Origin: Planktothrix sp. UBA8402
Lineage (GTDB): Bacteria > Cyanobacteriota > Cyanobacteriia > Cyanobacteriales > Microcoleaceae
NCBI GenBank assembly: GCA_003456035.1
Contig: DMPJ01000512.1
Location: 3,429-11,858, forward strand
Length of the DNA: 8,430 nucleotides
Direction: 5' to 3'
The notes below the pieces were generated by a model, which was not told the DNA's origin, made no database searches, and saw nothing but the letters and a program-made list of their open reading frames with translations. How positions within the stretch are numbered: position 1 is the first letter of the stretch; every line of letters starts with the position of its first letter. The position numbers and the translations under genes are program-made. Positions 1 through 7,700 of this stretch are shown in pieces.

Positions 1-769
1 ACATATTATCGGTGTTTAAGACTCCATGACAAAACCCTGAAGCCATCCATTGGGCGGTTAATTCTGCGACTCGTTTTACCAATTCTGCATAAAATAAACT
101 ATAGCGATCGCTTTCTGATTTTAGGCTAGAATAGTAATAGTTAATAACGTGATCTAACAGAATTTCTATTAAATCTTTTCGTTTGAAATAGTGCAGTCGT
201 TCCAAGGTTCCGAAGCGAATATGGGAGCGACTAAACCTGACCATGACTGCTGATCTAGTCGGTGATGGTTCATCTCCTCGCCACAGTTGTTCTCCGGTTT
301 CAATTAAGCTTAAACACCGAGAGGTTTTTACCCTCATCCGGTGCAACATTTCGGCGGCTAAAACTTCCCGCACCCCGCCTTTTAAAGTTAATCTGCCATC
401 AGCAGTTCGAGAGTAGGGGGTTCTTCCCGATCCTTTGGTGCCAAAATCATATAATTCCCCATCTATTCCCCGCATTTGGCCATATAAAAACCCCCGTCCA
501 TCTCCCAAAGAGGGGTTATATTCTCCAAACTGATAGCCGTGATAGCGCATCGCCAATAACGGACGCACGGCCTCAAATTTGCCAAAGGCTTCGATAAAAT
601 GTTCGTCTGTAACGGTTTCGGGGTTTATTCCTAACTGGGTTAATACTGAGTTATTACGGAAACGGAGTGAATGTGCCGGGAACTCCGTCGCCGTCACCAT
701 ATCCCAATAGTCGCCACCTAACGCCTCAAATGCGGGTTCATATTCGAGGTGCAGGAACGGATTAGACAT
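1..769 (-). CDS. selO: Protein adenylyltransferase SelO (YdiU/UPF0061 family), N-terminal part, cut by window edge
   Basis: SelO has a protein-kinase-like fold but transfers AMP from ATP to hydroxyl side chains of target proteins; the family is linked to the oxidative stress response. Reading the minus strand from ATG at 769 gives 256 uninterrupted codons beginning [10 protein letters not shown]. Family signatures appear in order: the [17 protein letters not shown] stretch (residues 76-92), [14 protein letters not shown] (108-121) whose Lys112 fits the ATP-binding lysine, [10 protein letters not shown] (131-140) whose Glu135 fits the lysine's glutamate partner by its spacing of 23, and HGVLNTDNM (248-256), the catalytic loop with Asp254 and the metal-binding Asn255. 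The DFG-like aspartate and the C-terminal half lie beyond position 1; family members are usually about 480-490 residues. The ribosome site is weak (GGGG about 5 bases before ATG), but the start matches the family's N-terminus. It is divergent from the ankyrin gene and preceded by a good promoter. The identity is secure; the biochemical role comes from family knowledge. Confidence 0.93.
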   Translation of the reverse strand, partial: MSNPFLHLEYEPAFEALGGDYWDMVTATEFPAHSLRFRNNSVLTQLGINPETVTDEHFIEAFGKFEAVRPLLAMRYHGYQFGEYNPSLGDGRGFLYGQMRGIDGELYDFGTKGSGRTPYSRTADGRLTLKGGVREVLAAEMLHRMRVKTSRCLSLIETGEQLWRGDEPSPTRSAVMVRFSRSHIRFGTLERLHYFKRKDLIEILLDHVINYYYSSLKSESDRYSLFYAELVKRVAELTAQWMASGFCHGVLNTDNM

Positions 770-796
770 AAAATCCCCAATAATAGCTTATTGACA

Positions 797-825
797 ATAT
801 TAACCCTATTTTGCCAAACTGTCAA
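797..825 (-). promoter_or_regulatory. Predicted sigma-70-type promoter of selO
   Basis: On the minus strand a perfect -35 box TTGACA (825-820) is followed after exactly 17 bases by TAATAT (802-797), a 4-of-6 match to the -10 consensus that keeps the leading TA and final T. Transcription would start near 790, leaving a leader of about 20 bases before the selO ATG at 769. The -35 hexamer is also one arm of a 7-base inverted repeat, ATTGACA at 790-796 and TGTCAAT at 820-826, which brackets the promoter and could be an operator. The promoter is predicted from sequence only. Confidence 0.6.
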
Positions 826-937
826 TTTATTATGCAGAAAAATCTTAGATCAGGTATCAATTATCAAGGCATAGATGCTATTATTTTTGAGGAATCATTA
901 ACGGCATCTCGATACTTTTAAATCAACTAATTCAACC

Positions 938-943
938 GGAGGA
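938..943 (+). promoter_or_regulatory. Strong Shine-Dalgarno of the ankyrin gene
   Basis: GGAGGA lies 6 bases before the ATG at 950, close to the ideal anti-Shine-Dalgarno match and spacing. It fixes the start of the ankyrin ORF and is much stronger than the sites of the flanking genes. The rest of the 770-949 interval shows the selO promoter and no convincing promoter on the plus strand. Confidence 0.75.
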
Positions 944-949
944 AAACTA

Positions 950-1426
950 ATGACTGAGTTAATTAAGGTAATTCAAACGGGAGAAATTGATCAAGTTAAA
1001 ATGGCTTTAAGTCAAAATCCTGATATTAATGCTCAGGATGAACAGGGAAATACGGGATTAATTATCGCTATTACTTTAGGGAAAAAGGAGATAGTACAGC
1101 TATTATTAGAAGCGGGTGCAGATGTTAATGTTGCTGATCACGATAGTTGGACTCCTTTGATGGAGGCGGCGGCGAGTGGTAGTTTAGAAATTGTGCAGTT
1201 ATTATTAGATGGGGGTGCAGATATTCAAGCTCAAACTAATTTTGGTTTAACGGCGTTAATGGGTGCGGCGGGAAGCGGACATCAACCAATTGTAGAATTA
1301 TTATTAAATAGTGGTGCAGATTTAACTGCAAAAGATCAGAATAATTGGACTGCTTTAATTTGGGCATCTGCTGAGAAATATTTAGAGGTGGTGGAATTAA
1401 TTAAAAAATATCGAGATCAGCATTAA
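950..1426 (+). CDS. Small ankyrin-repeat protein
   Basis: This 158-residue protein consists almost entirely of ankyrin repeats, a scaffold for protein-protein binding. After an N-terminal capping segment (1-29, MTELIKVIQTGEIDQVKMAL...), three full 33-residue units run from Asp30 to Ala62, Asp63 to Gln95 and Thr96 to Lys128, followed by a C-terminal capping unit from 129. Each full unit ends in the typical IVQLLLEAGADVN pattern (here LLLEAGADVN, LLLDGGADIQ, LLLNSGADLT), and the turn positions read NTGLIIA, WTPLMEA, LTALMGA, WTALIWA. The repeat unit is also visible in the DNA as a 99-base period. No signal peptide, membrane segment or catalytic domain is present, so it is probably a cytoplasmic binding protein with an unknown partner. 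A strong Shine-Dalgarno supports the start. It stands about 200 bases ahead of the restriction-modification gene on the same strand; cotranscription is possible but not shown. The coding sequence is AT-rich with many TTA and ATT codons. Confidence 0.88.
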   Translation: MTELIKVIQTGEIDQVKMALSQNPDINAQDEQGNTGLIIAITLGKKEIVQLLLEAGADVNVADHDSWTPLMEAAASGSLEIVQLLLDGGADIQAQTNFGLTALMGAAGSGHQPIVELLLNSGADLTAKDQNNWTALIWASAEKYLEVVELIKKYRDQH

Positions 1427-1449
1427 TTTTCCCGATGGATGTAATTTAA

Positions 1450-1473
1450 CCACAAAGACACCAAGACACAAAG
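1450..1473. repeat. Short ACAAAG-type tandem repeat
   Basis: Three 8-base units follow one another: CCACAAAG (1450-1457), ACACCAAG (1458-1465) and ACACAAAG (1466-1473), then AAG. Repeats of this 'cacaaagacac' kind are scattered through intergenic regions of many cyanobacterial genomes. It lies 23 bases after the ankyrin stop codon. No function can be assigned. Confidence 0.6.
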
Positions 1474-1552
1474 AAGTTGTCAACACGCTCCCTGCTGATG
1501 GTGATAACATTTGCGATCGCTATTTGTTTTAACATCAATTTCCGGGCTAAAA

Positions 1553-1593
1553 AACTGGGTTTTTGGCTGTTGTTTGTTTCCAGAAACCCAGTT
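1553..1593. repeat. Long inverted repeat / hairpin upstream of the restriction-modification gene
   Basis: AACTGGGTTTTTGG (1553-1566) and CCAGAAACCCAGTT (1580-1593) pair over 14 positions with a single T-G wobble, around a 13-base T-rich loop (1567-1579). Read on the plus strand, no T-run follows. Read on the minus strand, the stem is followed by a run of T opposite the A-run at 1549-1554, the layout of an intrinsic terminator for antisense transcription. Gene-poor 'AAACCCAG' palindromes of this type are also common as dispersed elements in cyanobacteria, so a small repeat element is an equally good reading. Confidence 0.6.
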
Positions 1594-1606
1594 GATGTAT
1601 GATCAA

Positions 1607-1624
1607 ATTAACGGAAGGGTTAAT
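1607..1624 (+). promoter_or_regulatory. Ribosome site in the loop of a small inverted repeat
   Basis: ATTAAC (1607-1612) and GTTAAT (1619-1624) form a perfect 6-base inverted repeat whose loop is GGAAGG (1613-1618), the only purine-rich Shine-Dalgarno-like stretch before the restriction-modification gene. Its core ends 14 bases before the TTG at 1633 and 20 bases before the ATG at 1639, so spacing is long for either start. A folded leader would present the ribosome site in an exposed loop. The stem is AT-rich and weak, so regulation is only a suggestion. Confidence 0.35.
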
Positions 1625-1638
1625 CACTGATTTTGCTT

Positions 1639-4371
1639 ATGCCTACTACACCAGAAAATTTGCAACAGTTTGTTAATTATTGTCAACAGTATATCATTGG
1701 GGATGAAAAGGGACAGGCACAAATATTTTTAGATCGTTTTTTTCAGGCTTTTGAATATGAAGGTGCATTACAAGCGGGTGCAACTTTTGAACAACGGATC
1801 GCAAAAGCTGGGAAATCAGGAAACATGGGGTTTGCTGATTTACTCTGGAAAAATCGTGTTTTAATTGAGATGAAAAAACGGGGAAGCAATCTTCAAGATC
1901 GAGATTATCGTACCCAAGCAGAACGATATTATATTAGAATTAAAAAAAGCGATCGCCCTCGTTATGTCATTTTATGTAATTTTGATGAATTTCATATTTA
2001 TGATTTTGATAATCAACCCGATGACCCGGTTGATATCATAGCGTTAGAAGATTTACCAAAACGCATTCCAGCTTTTAGCTTTCTGGAGGCGAAAAATCTC
2101 CGCCCTCAGTTTAAAAATAATCAAGTTGAAATTACAGAAAAAGCAGCGAGACGGTTAGGAGATGTTTTACATTCTTTATTAGAAAGAGGTGAAAAAAATA
2201 ATTTTAGAAAATATACCCCCCTCCAAGCCCAACACTTCGTTTTACAGTGTGTTTTAGCCATGTATGCGGAAGATATTGGTTTGCTTCCTCCGGCAATGTT
2301 TACTCGTTGTTTACAAGATTGTATCGAAAATCAAGGTAATTCCTATGATATTTTAGGCGGATTATTTCAAGCGATGAATCAAACCGGGGTTGTACCCGAT
2401 GGACGCTATGAAGGCGTACAATATTTTAATGGCGGATTATTTGATGAAATTCATCCGATTCAGTTAGAATATGGGGAGTTAAGTTTATTATTGGCTTGTG
2501 CTGGTCAAGATTGGAGTAAAGTCCGTCCTTCTATTTTTGGAAATTTGTTTGAAGGTGCTTTGAACTATACTGATAAAACTAAGGATAAATCAAAACAACA
2601 ACGTCATGCTCATGGCATTCATTTTACCTCGGAAGCTGATATTAGAAGTATTGTATTACCGACAATTCGGGAATATTGGTCAGATAGAATTAGTGAGGCA
2701 AATACCTTAAAAGAGTTACAATTATTATATCATGAGTTAATTAATTATAAAATTCTTGATCCGGCTTGTGGTTCGGGAAATTTTCTCTATGTGGCTTATC
2801 AGGAGTTAAAATATATTGAGACAATACTCTTGGAGAAAATAGCTAATTTTGAGGATATTTCTGTTTATACTCAAAAGGTCAGTCCTCAACAATTTTATGG
2901 CATGGATATTAACGCCTTTGCTGTGGAATTGGCAAAAGTTACGTTAATGATCGGTAGAAAAGTTGCTATTGATCAATTAGGGTTAAATGAGTCCTCTTTA
3001 CCCTTAGATAGTTTAGATAAAAATATCATTTGTGCGGATGCTTTATTTACCGATTGGATTAAAGCGGACGTGATTATTGGAAATCCTCCTTTTTTGGGGA
3101 GTAAACACATTCGCTTAACGTTAGGGGATGAATATGTTGATCAACTGTTTCATCGTTTTCCTGAGATTAGAGATGTTGATTTTTGCGCCTATTGGTTTAG
3201 ATTAACCCATGATCACTTAGGAGACAAAGGAAGATCAGGTTTAGTAGCAACTAATTCTATTAGTCAAGGCAAAAGTCGGGTGGTTTCTTTAGATTATATT
3301 ACTGAAAATCAGGGTTATATTTATAATGCGATCTCCTCTCAGGAATGGTCGGGAGATGCTAAAGTTCATGTTAGTATTGTCAATTGGTCGAAACAAAAAC
3401 CTAATCAATATATTTTAGATGGAAAAGAAGTTAGTTTGATTAATTCTTCCTTACAGTCAACGGTGAAAGTTTCCCAAGCGGTGAGACTGAAGGCAAATTT
3501 AAACCAATGTTTTCAGGGTGTAATTCCTTTGGGCATGGGTTTTATTATTACGGAAGAAATTGCTCAAGAATGGATGAATATAGATCAAAACAATCGAGCT
3601 ATTTTAAAGTTGTTTTCCATGGGGGCAAATTTAGCTAAAAAACCTTTAGGAAAACCGGAAAGATGGATTATTGATTTTAATGAAATGACCCTAGAAGACT
3701 GTCATCAGTATCCGTTACCTTTTGAACAGATTAAAAATAATGTTAAACCTGAAAGACTGAATAATCGAGCTAAAAAAGCTCGAGAATATTGGTGGCAGTT
3801 TTTCGCGACTCGACCGGGAATGAGAGCCGCGATCGCTAATTTATCTTATTATTTAACAGTGCCTCGATTATCAAAATGGGCAATTTTTCTTCCCGCATCT
3901 ATTGAATGGTTAGCGGGAGATCAATCGGTAGTAGTCGCAACCGAAGACTATTATATCTTAGGAGTTTTGTTATCTGATACTCATAGAATTTGGGTGAAAG
4001 CGCAAAGTTCAACCTTAAAAGGAGATACGAGATATACTCACACTACTTGTTTTGAAACCTTCCCCTTTCCTCAAACACCAGATAAAAAAACAGTAGAAAA
4101 AATCAGAAAAACAGCATTAGAATTACATGAATATCGCAGTCAAGAAATGGAGAAAAAAGGCTGGGGAATTACTAAAATCTATAATGAATATTATCATGAG
4201 CCGGCATCAAAACTATATAAATTGCATCAAAAACTAGATCAGTTAGTTATGGAAGCATATCATTTTAAATCCGAGGATAATATTTTAGAAAAACTCTTAG
4301 AATTAAATCAGGAATGTGCGGAAAAAGAAAATCGGGGAGAGTTGGTTATTGGTGCAGTCGGTGATTTTTGA
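1639..4371 (+). CDS. MmeI-like Type IIL restriction-modification enzyme (nuclease, N6-adenine methyltransferase and specificity in one chain)
   Basis: One polypeptide combines DNA cutting and methylation, so it forms a self-contained defence system. Numbered from ATG at 1639 (910 residues; MmeI itself is about 919), the N-terminal nuclease has GFADLLWKNRVLIEMKK with Asp67, Glu77 and Lys79, the D-x9-E-x-K spacing of MmeI. A helical linker follows (about 160-330). The methyltransferase has motif I DPACGSGNF (374-382), the acidic turn YGMDIN (Asp423), and catalytic NPPF (482-485) in IIGNPPFLGSK, which marks an adenine-N6 enzyme. The target-recognition region (about 615-810) ends in the family's RYT...FPFP block, and a helical C-terminal part closes the chain. 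All catalytic residues are present and no frame is broken. An alternative TTG start at 1633 adds two residues; ATG gives the family-like start MPTTPENLQQF. The gene is markedly more AT-rich than chlH, which fits acquisition by transfer. Family members typically methylate one strand and cut about 20 bases away; this enzyme's full target is unknown. Confidence 0.9.
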   Translation: MPTTPENLQQFVNYCQQYIIGDEKGQAQIFLDRFFQAFEYEGALQAGATFEQRIAKAGKSGNMGFADLLWKNRVLIEMKKRGSNLQDRDYRTQAERYYIRIKKSDRPRYVILCNFDEFHIYDFDNQPDDPVDIIALEDLPKRIPAFSFLEAKNLRPQFKNNQVEITEKAARRLGDVLHSLLERGEKNNFRKYTPLQAQHFVLQCVLAMYAEDIGLLPPAMFTRCLQDCIENQGNSYDILGGLFQAMNQTGVVPDGRYEGVQYFNGGLFDEIHPIQLEYGELSLLLACAGQDWSKVRPSIFGNLFEGALNYTDKTKDKSKQQRHAHGIHFTSEADIRSIVLPTIREYWSDRISEANTLKELQLLYHELINYKILDPACGSGNFLYVAYQELKYIETILLEKIANFEDISVYTQKVSPQQFYGMDINAFAVELAKVTLMIGRKVAIDQLGLNESSLPLDSLDKNIICADALFTDWIKADVIIGNPPFLGSKHIRLTLGDEYVDQLFHRFPEIRDVDFCAYWFRLTHDHLGDKGRSGLVATNSISQGKSRVVSLDYITENQGYIYNAISSQEWSGDAKVHVSIVNWSKQKPNQYILDGKEVSLINSSLQSTVKVSQAVRLKANLNQCFQGVIPLGMGFIITEEIAQEWMNIDQNNRAILKLFSMGANLAKKPLGKPERWIIDFNEMTLEDCHQYPLPFEQIKNNVKPERLNNRAKKAREYWWQFFATRPGMRAAIANLSYYLTVPRLSKWAIFLPASIEWLAGDQSVVVATEDYYILGVLLSDTHRIWVKAQSSTLKGDTRYTHTTCFETFPFPQTPDKKTVEKIRKTALELHEYRSQEMEKKGWGITKIYNEYYHEPASKLYKLHQKLDQLVMEAYHFKSEDNILEKLLELNQECAEKENRGELVIGAVGDF

Positions 4372-4384
4372 AGTCACCACAAGG

Positions 4385-4426
4385 GAATTACGAATTACGA
4401 ATTACGAATTGGGAATTGGGAATAAC
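4385..4426. repeat. Six-unit heptamer tandem repeat (STRR-like)
   Basis: Six consecutive 7-base units run without interruption: GAATTAC three times (4385-4405), GAATTGG twice (4406-4419), then GAATAAC (4420-4426). The switch from one unit variant to another inside a single array is characteristic of the short tandemly repeated repetitive (STRR) sequences of cyanobacteria. It begins 13 bases after the stop codon of the restriction-modification gene. Copy number at such arrays often differs between strains. Confidence 0.8.
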
Positions 4427-4693
4427 TTTGCTGGATTTAGGAGTTTAGCAATTATCATGCGTAGTGCTATATAGTTATCTAGTTTTTCTTATTGCTAATA
4501 ATTCTTAAAAACTAAAAAGTTAAAAAAGTCAAGAAATGTAAAGAATTATGACAATTTTCTTGTCGAATTGTTGCGAAGGGTAATCCCACCTGCCCAGAAT
4601 CCCCGTTTTCTGGTAAGAATACTCAAAGGTAAGCCCTGAGGATCTGGCGATGCCCATAGCAGATCAGCAGACGAAAAAGGAACAAATTAAGAT
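4427..4693 (+). other. chlH upstream region with small hairpins and no confirmed gene
   Basis: The gap between the restriction-modification gene and chlH is 322 bases (4372-4693). Past the heptamer array it is very AT-rich up to about 4560 and then more balanced. Three small perfect inverted repeats are visible: CAAGAAA 4530-4536 with TTTCTTG 4556-4562; CCAGAA 4594-4599 with TTCTGG 4608-4613 (8-base loop); and GATCTG 4641-4646 with CAGATC 4660-4665. No promoter with both a good -35 and a good -10 box stands out, although one serving chlH is expected here. No tRNA or known riboswitch was recognised. No intrinsic terminator is evident after the restriction-modification gene, so read-through toward chlH is possible. 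Confidence 0.4.
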
Positions 4694-4709
4694 ATGTTTA
4701 CTTATGTAA
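4650..4709 (+). CDS. Possible 19-residue leader ORF overlapping the chlH start
   Basis: ATG at 4650 opens a reading frame of 19 codons, [19 protein letters not shown], that stops with TAA at 4707-4709, 16 bases inside chlH in a different frame. GAGGA at 4638-4642 lies 7 bases before this ATG, a better Shine-Dalgarno match than the AAGGA at 4677-4681 that serves chlH. Overlap of this sort would allow translational coupling or competition between ribosomes. The 4641-4665 hairpin has part of this Shine-Dalgarno in its stem and the ATG in its loop. The peptide resembles no family I know, and short ORFs like this also arise by chance, so confidence is low. Confidence 0.3.
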   Translation: MPIADQQTKKEQIKICLLM

Positions 4710-7700
4710 AACCCACCATTAGACACATCAAGCCAGATGACCTGAACGGGCGACAACTGATGAAAGTTGTCTATGTGGTGTTGGAAGCGCAATATCAAAG
4801 CGCCCTATCGGCGGCAGTCCAGTCCATTAACAAAAATAACCCTAATGTCGCGATCGAAATTAGCGGTTATTTGATCGAGGAGTTACGATCTCCCGAAAAC
4901 TACGAAAGTTTTAAACAAGATTTATCTGGGGCTAATATATTCATAGCCTCCCTGATTTTTATTGAAGATTTAGCGGATAAACTCGTTGAAGCCGTGACCC
5001 CCTATCGGGATACACTGGATGTGGCGGTGGTTTTCCCCTCCATGCCACAAGTGATGCGTCTCAACAAGATGGGGACGTTTTCCATGGCGCAACTGGGACA
5101 AAGCAAAAGTGCGATCGCCCAGTTTATGAAGAAACGTAAAGAACAGTCTGGCAGTTCTTTCCAAGATGCTATGCTAAAGTTGCTGCAAACTTTGCCCAAA
5201 GTCCTGAAATATCTACCGATGGACAAGGCTCAGGATGCTCGCAACTTTATGTTATCCTTCCAATATTGGTTAGGGGGTTCTTCCGAAAACCTGGAAAACT
5301 TCCTACTGATGTTAGGATCAAAATATGTTTTCACGGGTAAAGAAAAACTGCAATTTGCTGACCCCGTGACCTATCCTGATATGGGAATATGGCATCCCCT
5401 GGCGCCGAAAATGTTCGAGGACGCCACAGAATATTTCCAGTGGAATAATAGCCGCGACGATATTTCCGACGATCAAAAAGATCCCCTCGCTCCCTGTGTG
5501 GGTTTAGTGTTGCAACGGACTCACCTGGTAACAGGAGATGATGCCCATTATGTGGCTATGGTACAGGAACTCGAAGCATTAGGGGCGCGAGTTTTACCCG
5601 TGTTTGCGGGAGGGTTGGACTTTTCTAAACCCATTGATCAGTATTTCTGGGATAACCCCCCGAAAGGTATTCCACCCCAAACTATTGTCGATACTATTGT
5701 GTCGTTAACGGGTTTTGCTTTAGTTGGTGGCCCGGCTCGACAGGATCACCCGAAAGCGATAGAATCGTTAAAACGGCTGAACCGTCCCTATATGGTGGCT
5801 TTGCCTTTAGTCTTCCAAACCACTGAAGAATGGGAAGAAAGTGATTTAGGTCTACACCCGATCCAAGTAGCACTGCAAATTGCTATTCCTGAACTTGATG
5901 GTGCCATTGAACCCATTATTATATCAGGACGGGATGGCACAACCGGAAAAGCGATCGCCTTGCAAGACCGGATCGAAGCGATCGCCCAACGTGCCTTAAA
6001 ATGGGCTAATCTGCGGAAAAAACCCAAATTAGACAAAAAAGTTGCTATTACCGTCTTTAGCTTCCCCCCGGATAAAGGAAATGTCGGGACGGCGGCTTAT
6101 TTGGATGTGTTCGGTTCTATTTATCAAGTGCTGAAAGCCTTACAGGGCAATGGCTACGATATTCAAAACCTGCCCGAGTCCGCCGAGAAACTGATGCAGG
6201 AAGTCATCCATGACGCCACCGCCCAATATCAAAGTCCCGAATTAAATGTCGCCTATCGGATGTCCGTGAGCGAATATGAGCAGTTAACCCCCTATTCTGA
6301 ACGCTTAAATGAGAATTGGGGGCCACCACCGGGAACCTTAAACAGCGACGGCGAGAATTTATTGATTTTCGGCAAACAGTTTGGGAATGTGTTTATCGGA
6401 GTTCAACCTACCTTCGGCTATGAAGGCGACCCGATGAGGTTGTTATTCTCACGGTCAGCCAGTCCCCATCATGGCTTCGCCGCCTACTATACCTATTTAG
6501 AGAAAGTCTGGCAAGCCGACGCAGTATTACACTTCGGCACGCACGGATCGTTAGAGTTTATGCCTGGTAAACAAATGGGAATGTCGGGAGAATGCTACCC
6601 CGATAATTTAATTGGTAGTATTCCCAACCTGTATTACTACGCCGCCAATAACCCCAGCGAAGCCACCATCGCCAAACGGCGCAGTTATGCTGCCACTATT
6701 TCTTATTTAACTCCGGCTGCGGAAAACGCTGGGTTATATAAAGGTTTGAAAGAACTCAATGAGTTAATTGGGTCTTATCAAACCCTAAAAGATAGCGGAC
6801 GGGGTGTGGCAATTGTTAACACAATTATAGATAAGTCCCGGTTGGTGAATTTTGACCAAGATATTACCCTTCCCGAAACCGATGCGGCGGAATTAACCCC
6901 CGAAGCACGGGATCTTATTGTTGGTCAGGTCTATCGGCGGTTAATGGAAATTGAGTCGCGGTTGTTACCCTGTGGTTTGCACGTTATTGGTAAACCACCC
7001 ACGGCCGAAGAAGCGATTTCAACTCTGGTAAATATCGCCAGTATTGATCGGGAAGAAGATAATCTTCTCAGTTTACCCCGAATTATTGCCAATAGCCTCA
7101 ACCGTGATCTTGAGGAACTTTACTCTAACAATAACTTAGGGTTGTTAGCGGATGTGGAGTTGTTACAAAAAATCACCGAAGCGTGCCGCGCAGCACTTAT
7201 CGCCCTAGTTAACGAACAAACCGACGCCGAAGGACGGGTTTCCTTAGTCTCCAAACTCAACTTCTTCAATATGGGTAAAAAAGAACCCTGGATTGAAGCA
7301 CTGCATGAGTTCGGTTTTACCAAAGTTGACCCCGAACCCATTAAACCGTTATTTGAGTATTTGGAATTCTGCTTACAACAAATTTGCGCCGATAACGAGT
7401 TGGGCTCCTTGCTGCGGGCGTTGGAAGGGGAATATATCATCCCCGGGCCGGGAGGCGACCCCATCCGTAACCCCGATGTCCTACCGACGGGCAAAAATAT
7501 GCACGCCCTCGACCCCCAGTCCATCCCCACGGCGGCGGCGGTGAAATCTGCCCAAATCGTCGTAGAACGGCTGTTAGAACGGCAAAAGGTCGAAAATGGT
7601 GGAAATTACCCCGAAACCATCTCCGTCGTCCTCTGGGGAACCGATAATATCAAAACTTATGGGGAGTCTCTGGCTCAAGTTATGTGGATGGTGGGGGTTA

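Noticed and set aside
262..597. Plus-strand ORF of 111 codons
   Set aside because: It lies wholly inside the well-supported selO reading frame on the other strand, has no recognisable domain, and reads as an antisense shadow.
832..921. 29-codon ORF (starts MQKNLRSGINYQG) between selO and the ankyrin gene
   Set aside because: It has no Shine-Dalgarno, no recognisable family and a chance-level length.
1450..1473. Possible CRISPR or direct-repeat array
   Set aside because: The units are 8 bases and contiguous, with no spacers, so this is a simple tandem repeat; the 4385-4426 heptamer array was rejected for the same reason.
1498..1602. 34-codon ORF (starts MVITFAIAICFN) with a hydrophobic stretch
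   Set aside because: It has no ribosome site and runs through a HIP1 octamer and the 1553-1593 hairpin, so its sequence is explained by repeats.
4530..4562. CAAGAAA/TTTCTTG as a terminator of the restriction-modification gene
   Set aside because: The stem is only 7 AT-rich pairs with a 19-base loop, lies about 160 bases after the stop codon, and is not followed by a T-run.
4970..5226. Two overlapping minus-strand ORFs of 64 and 74 codons
   Set aside because: Both are antisense to the conserved N-terminal domain of chlH and show no family features.
5788..6036. Minus-strand ORF of 82 codons
   Set aside because: It is antisense to an intact, conserved part of chlH; no ribosome site or domain supports it.
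7120..7544. A 136-codon minus-strand ORF and an 83-codon plus-strand ORF
   Set aside because: Both are out-of-frame shadows of chlH, whose frame stays open and conserved throughout the interval.
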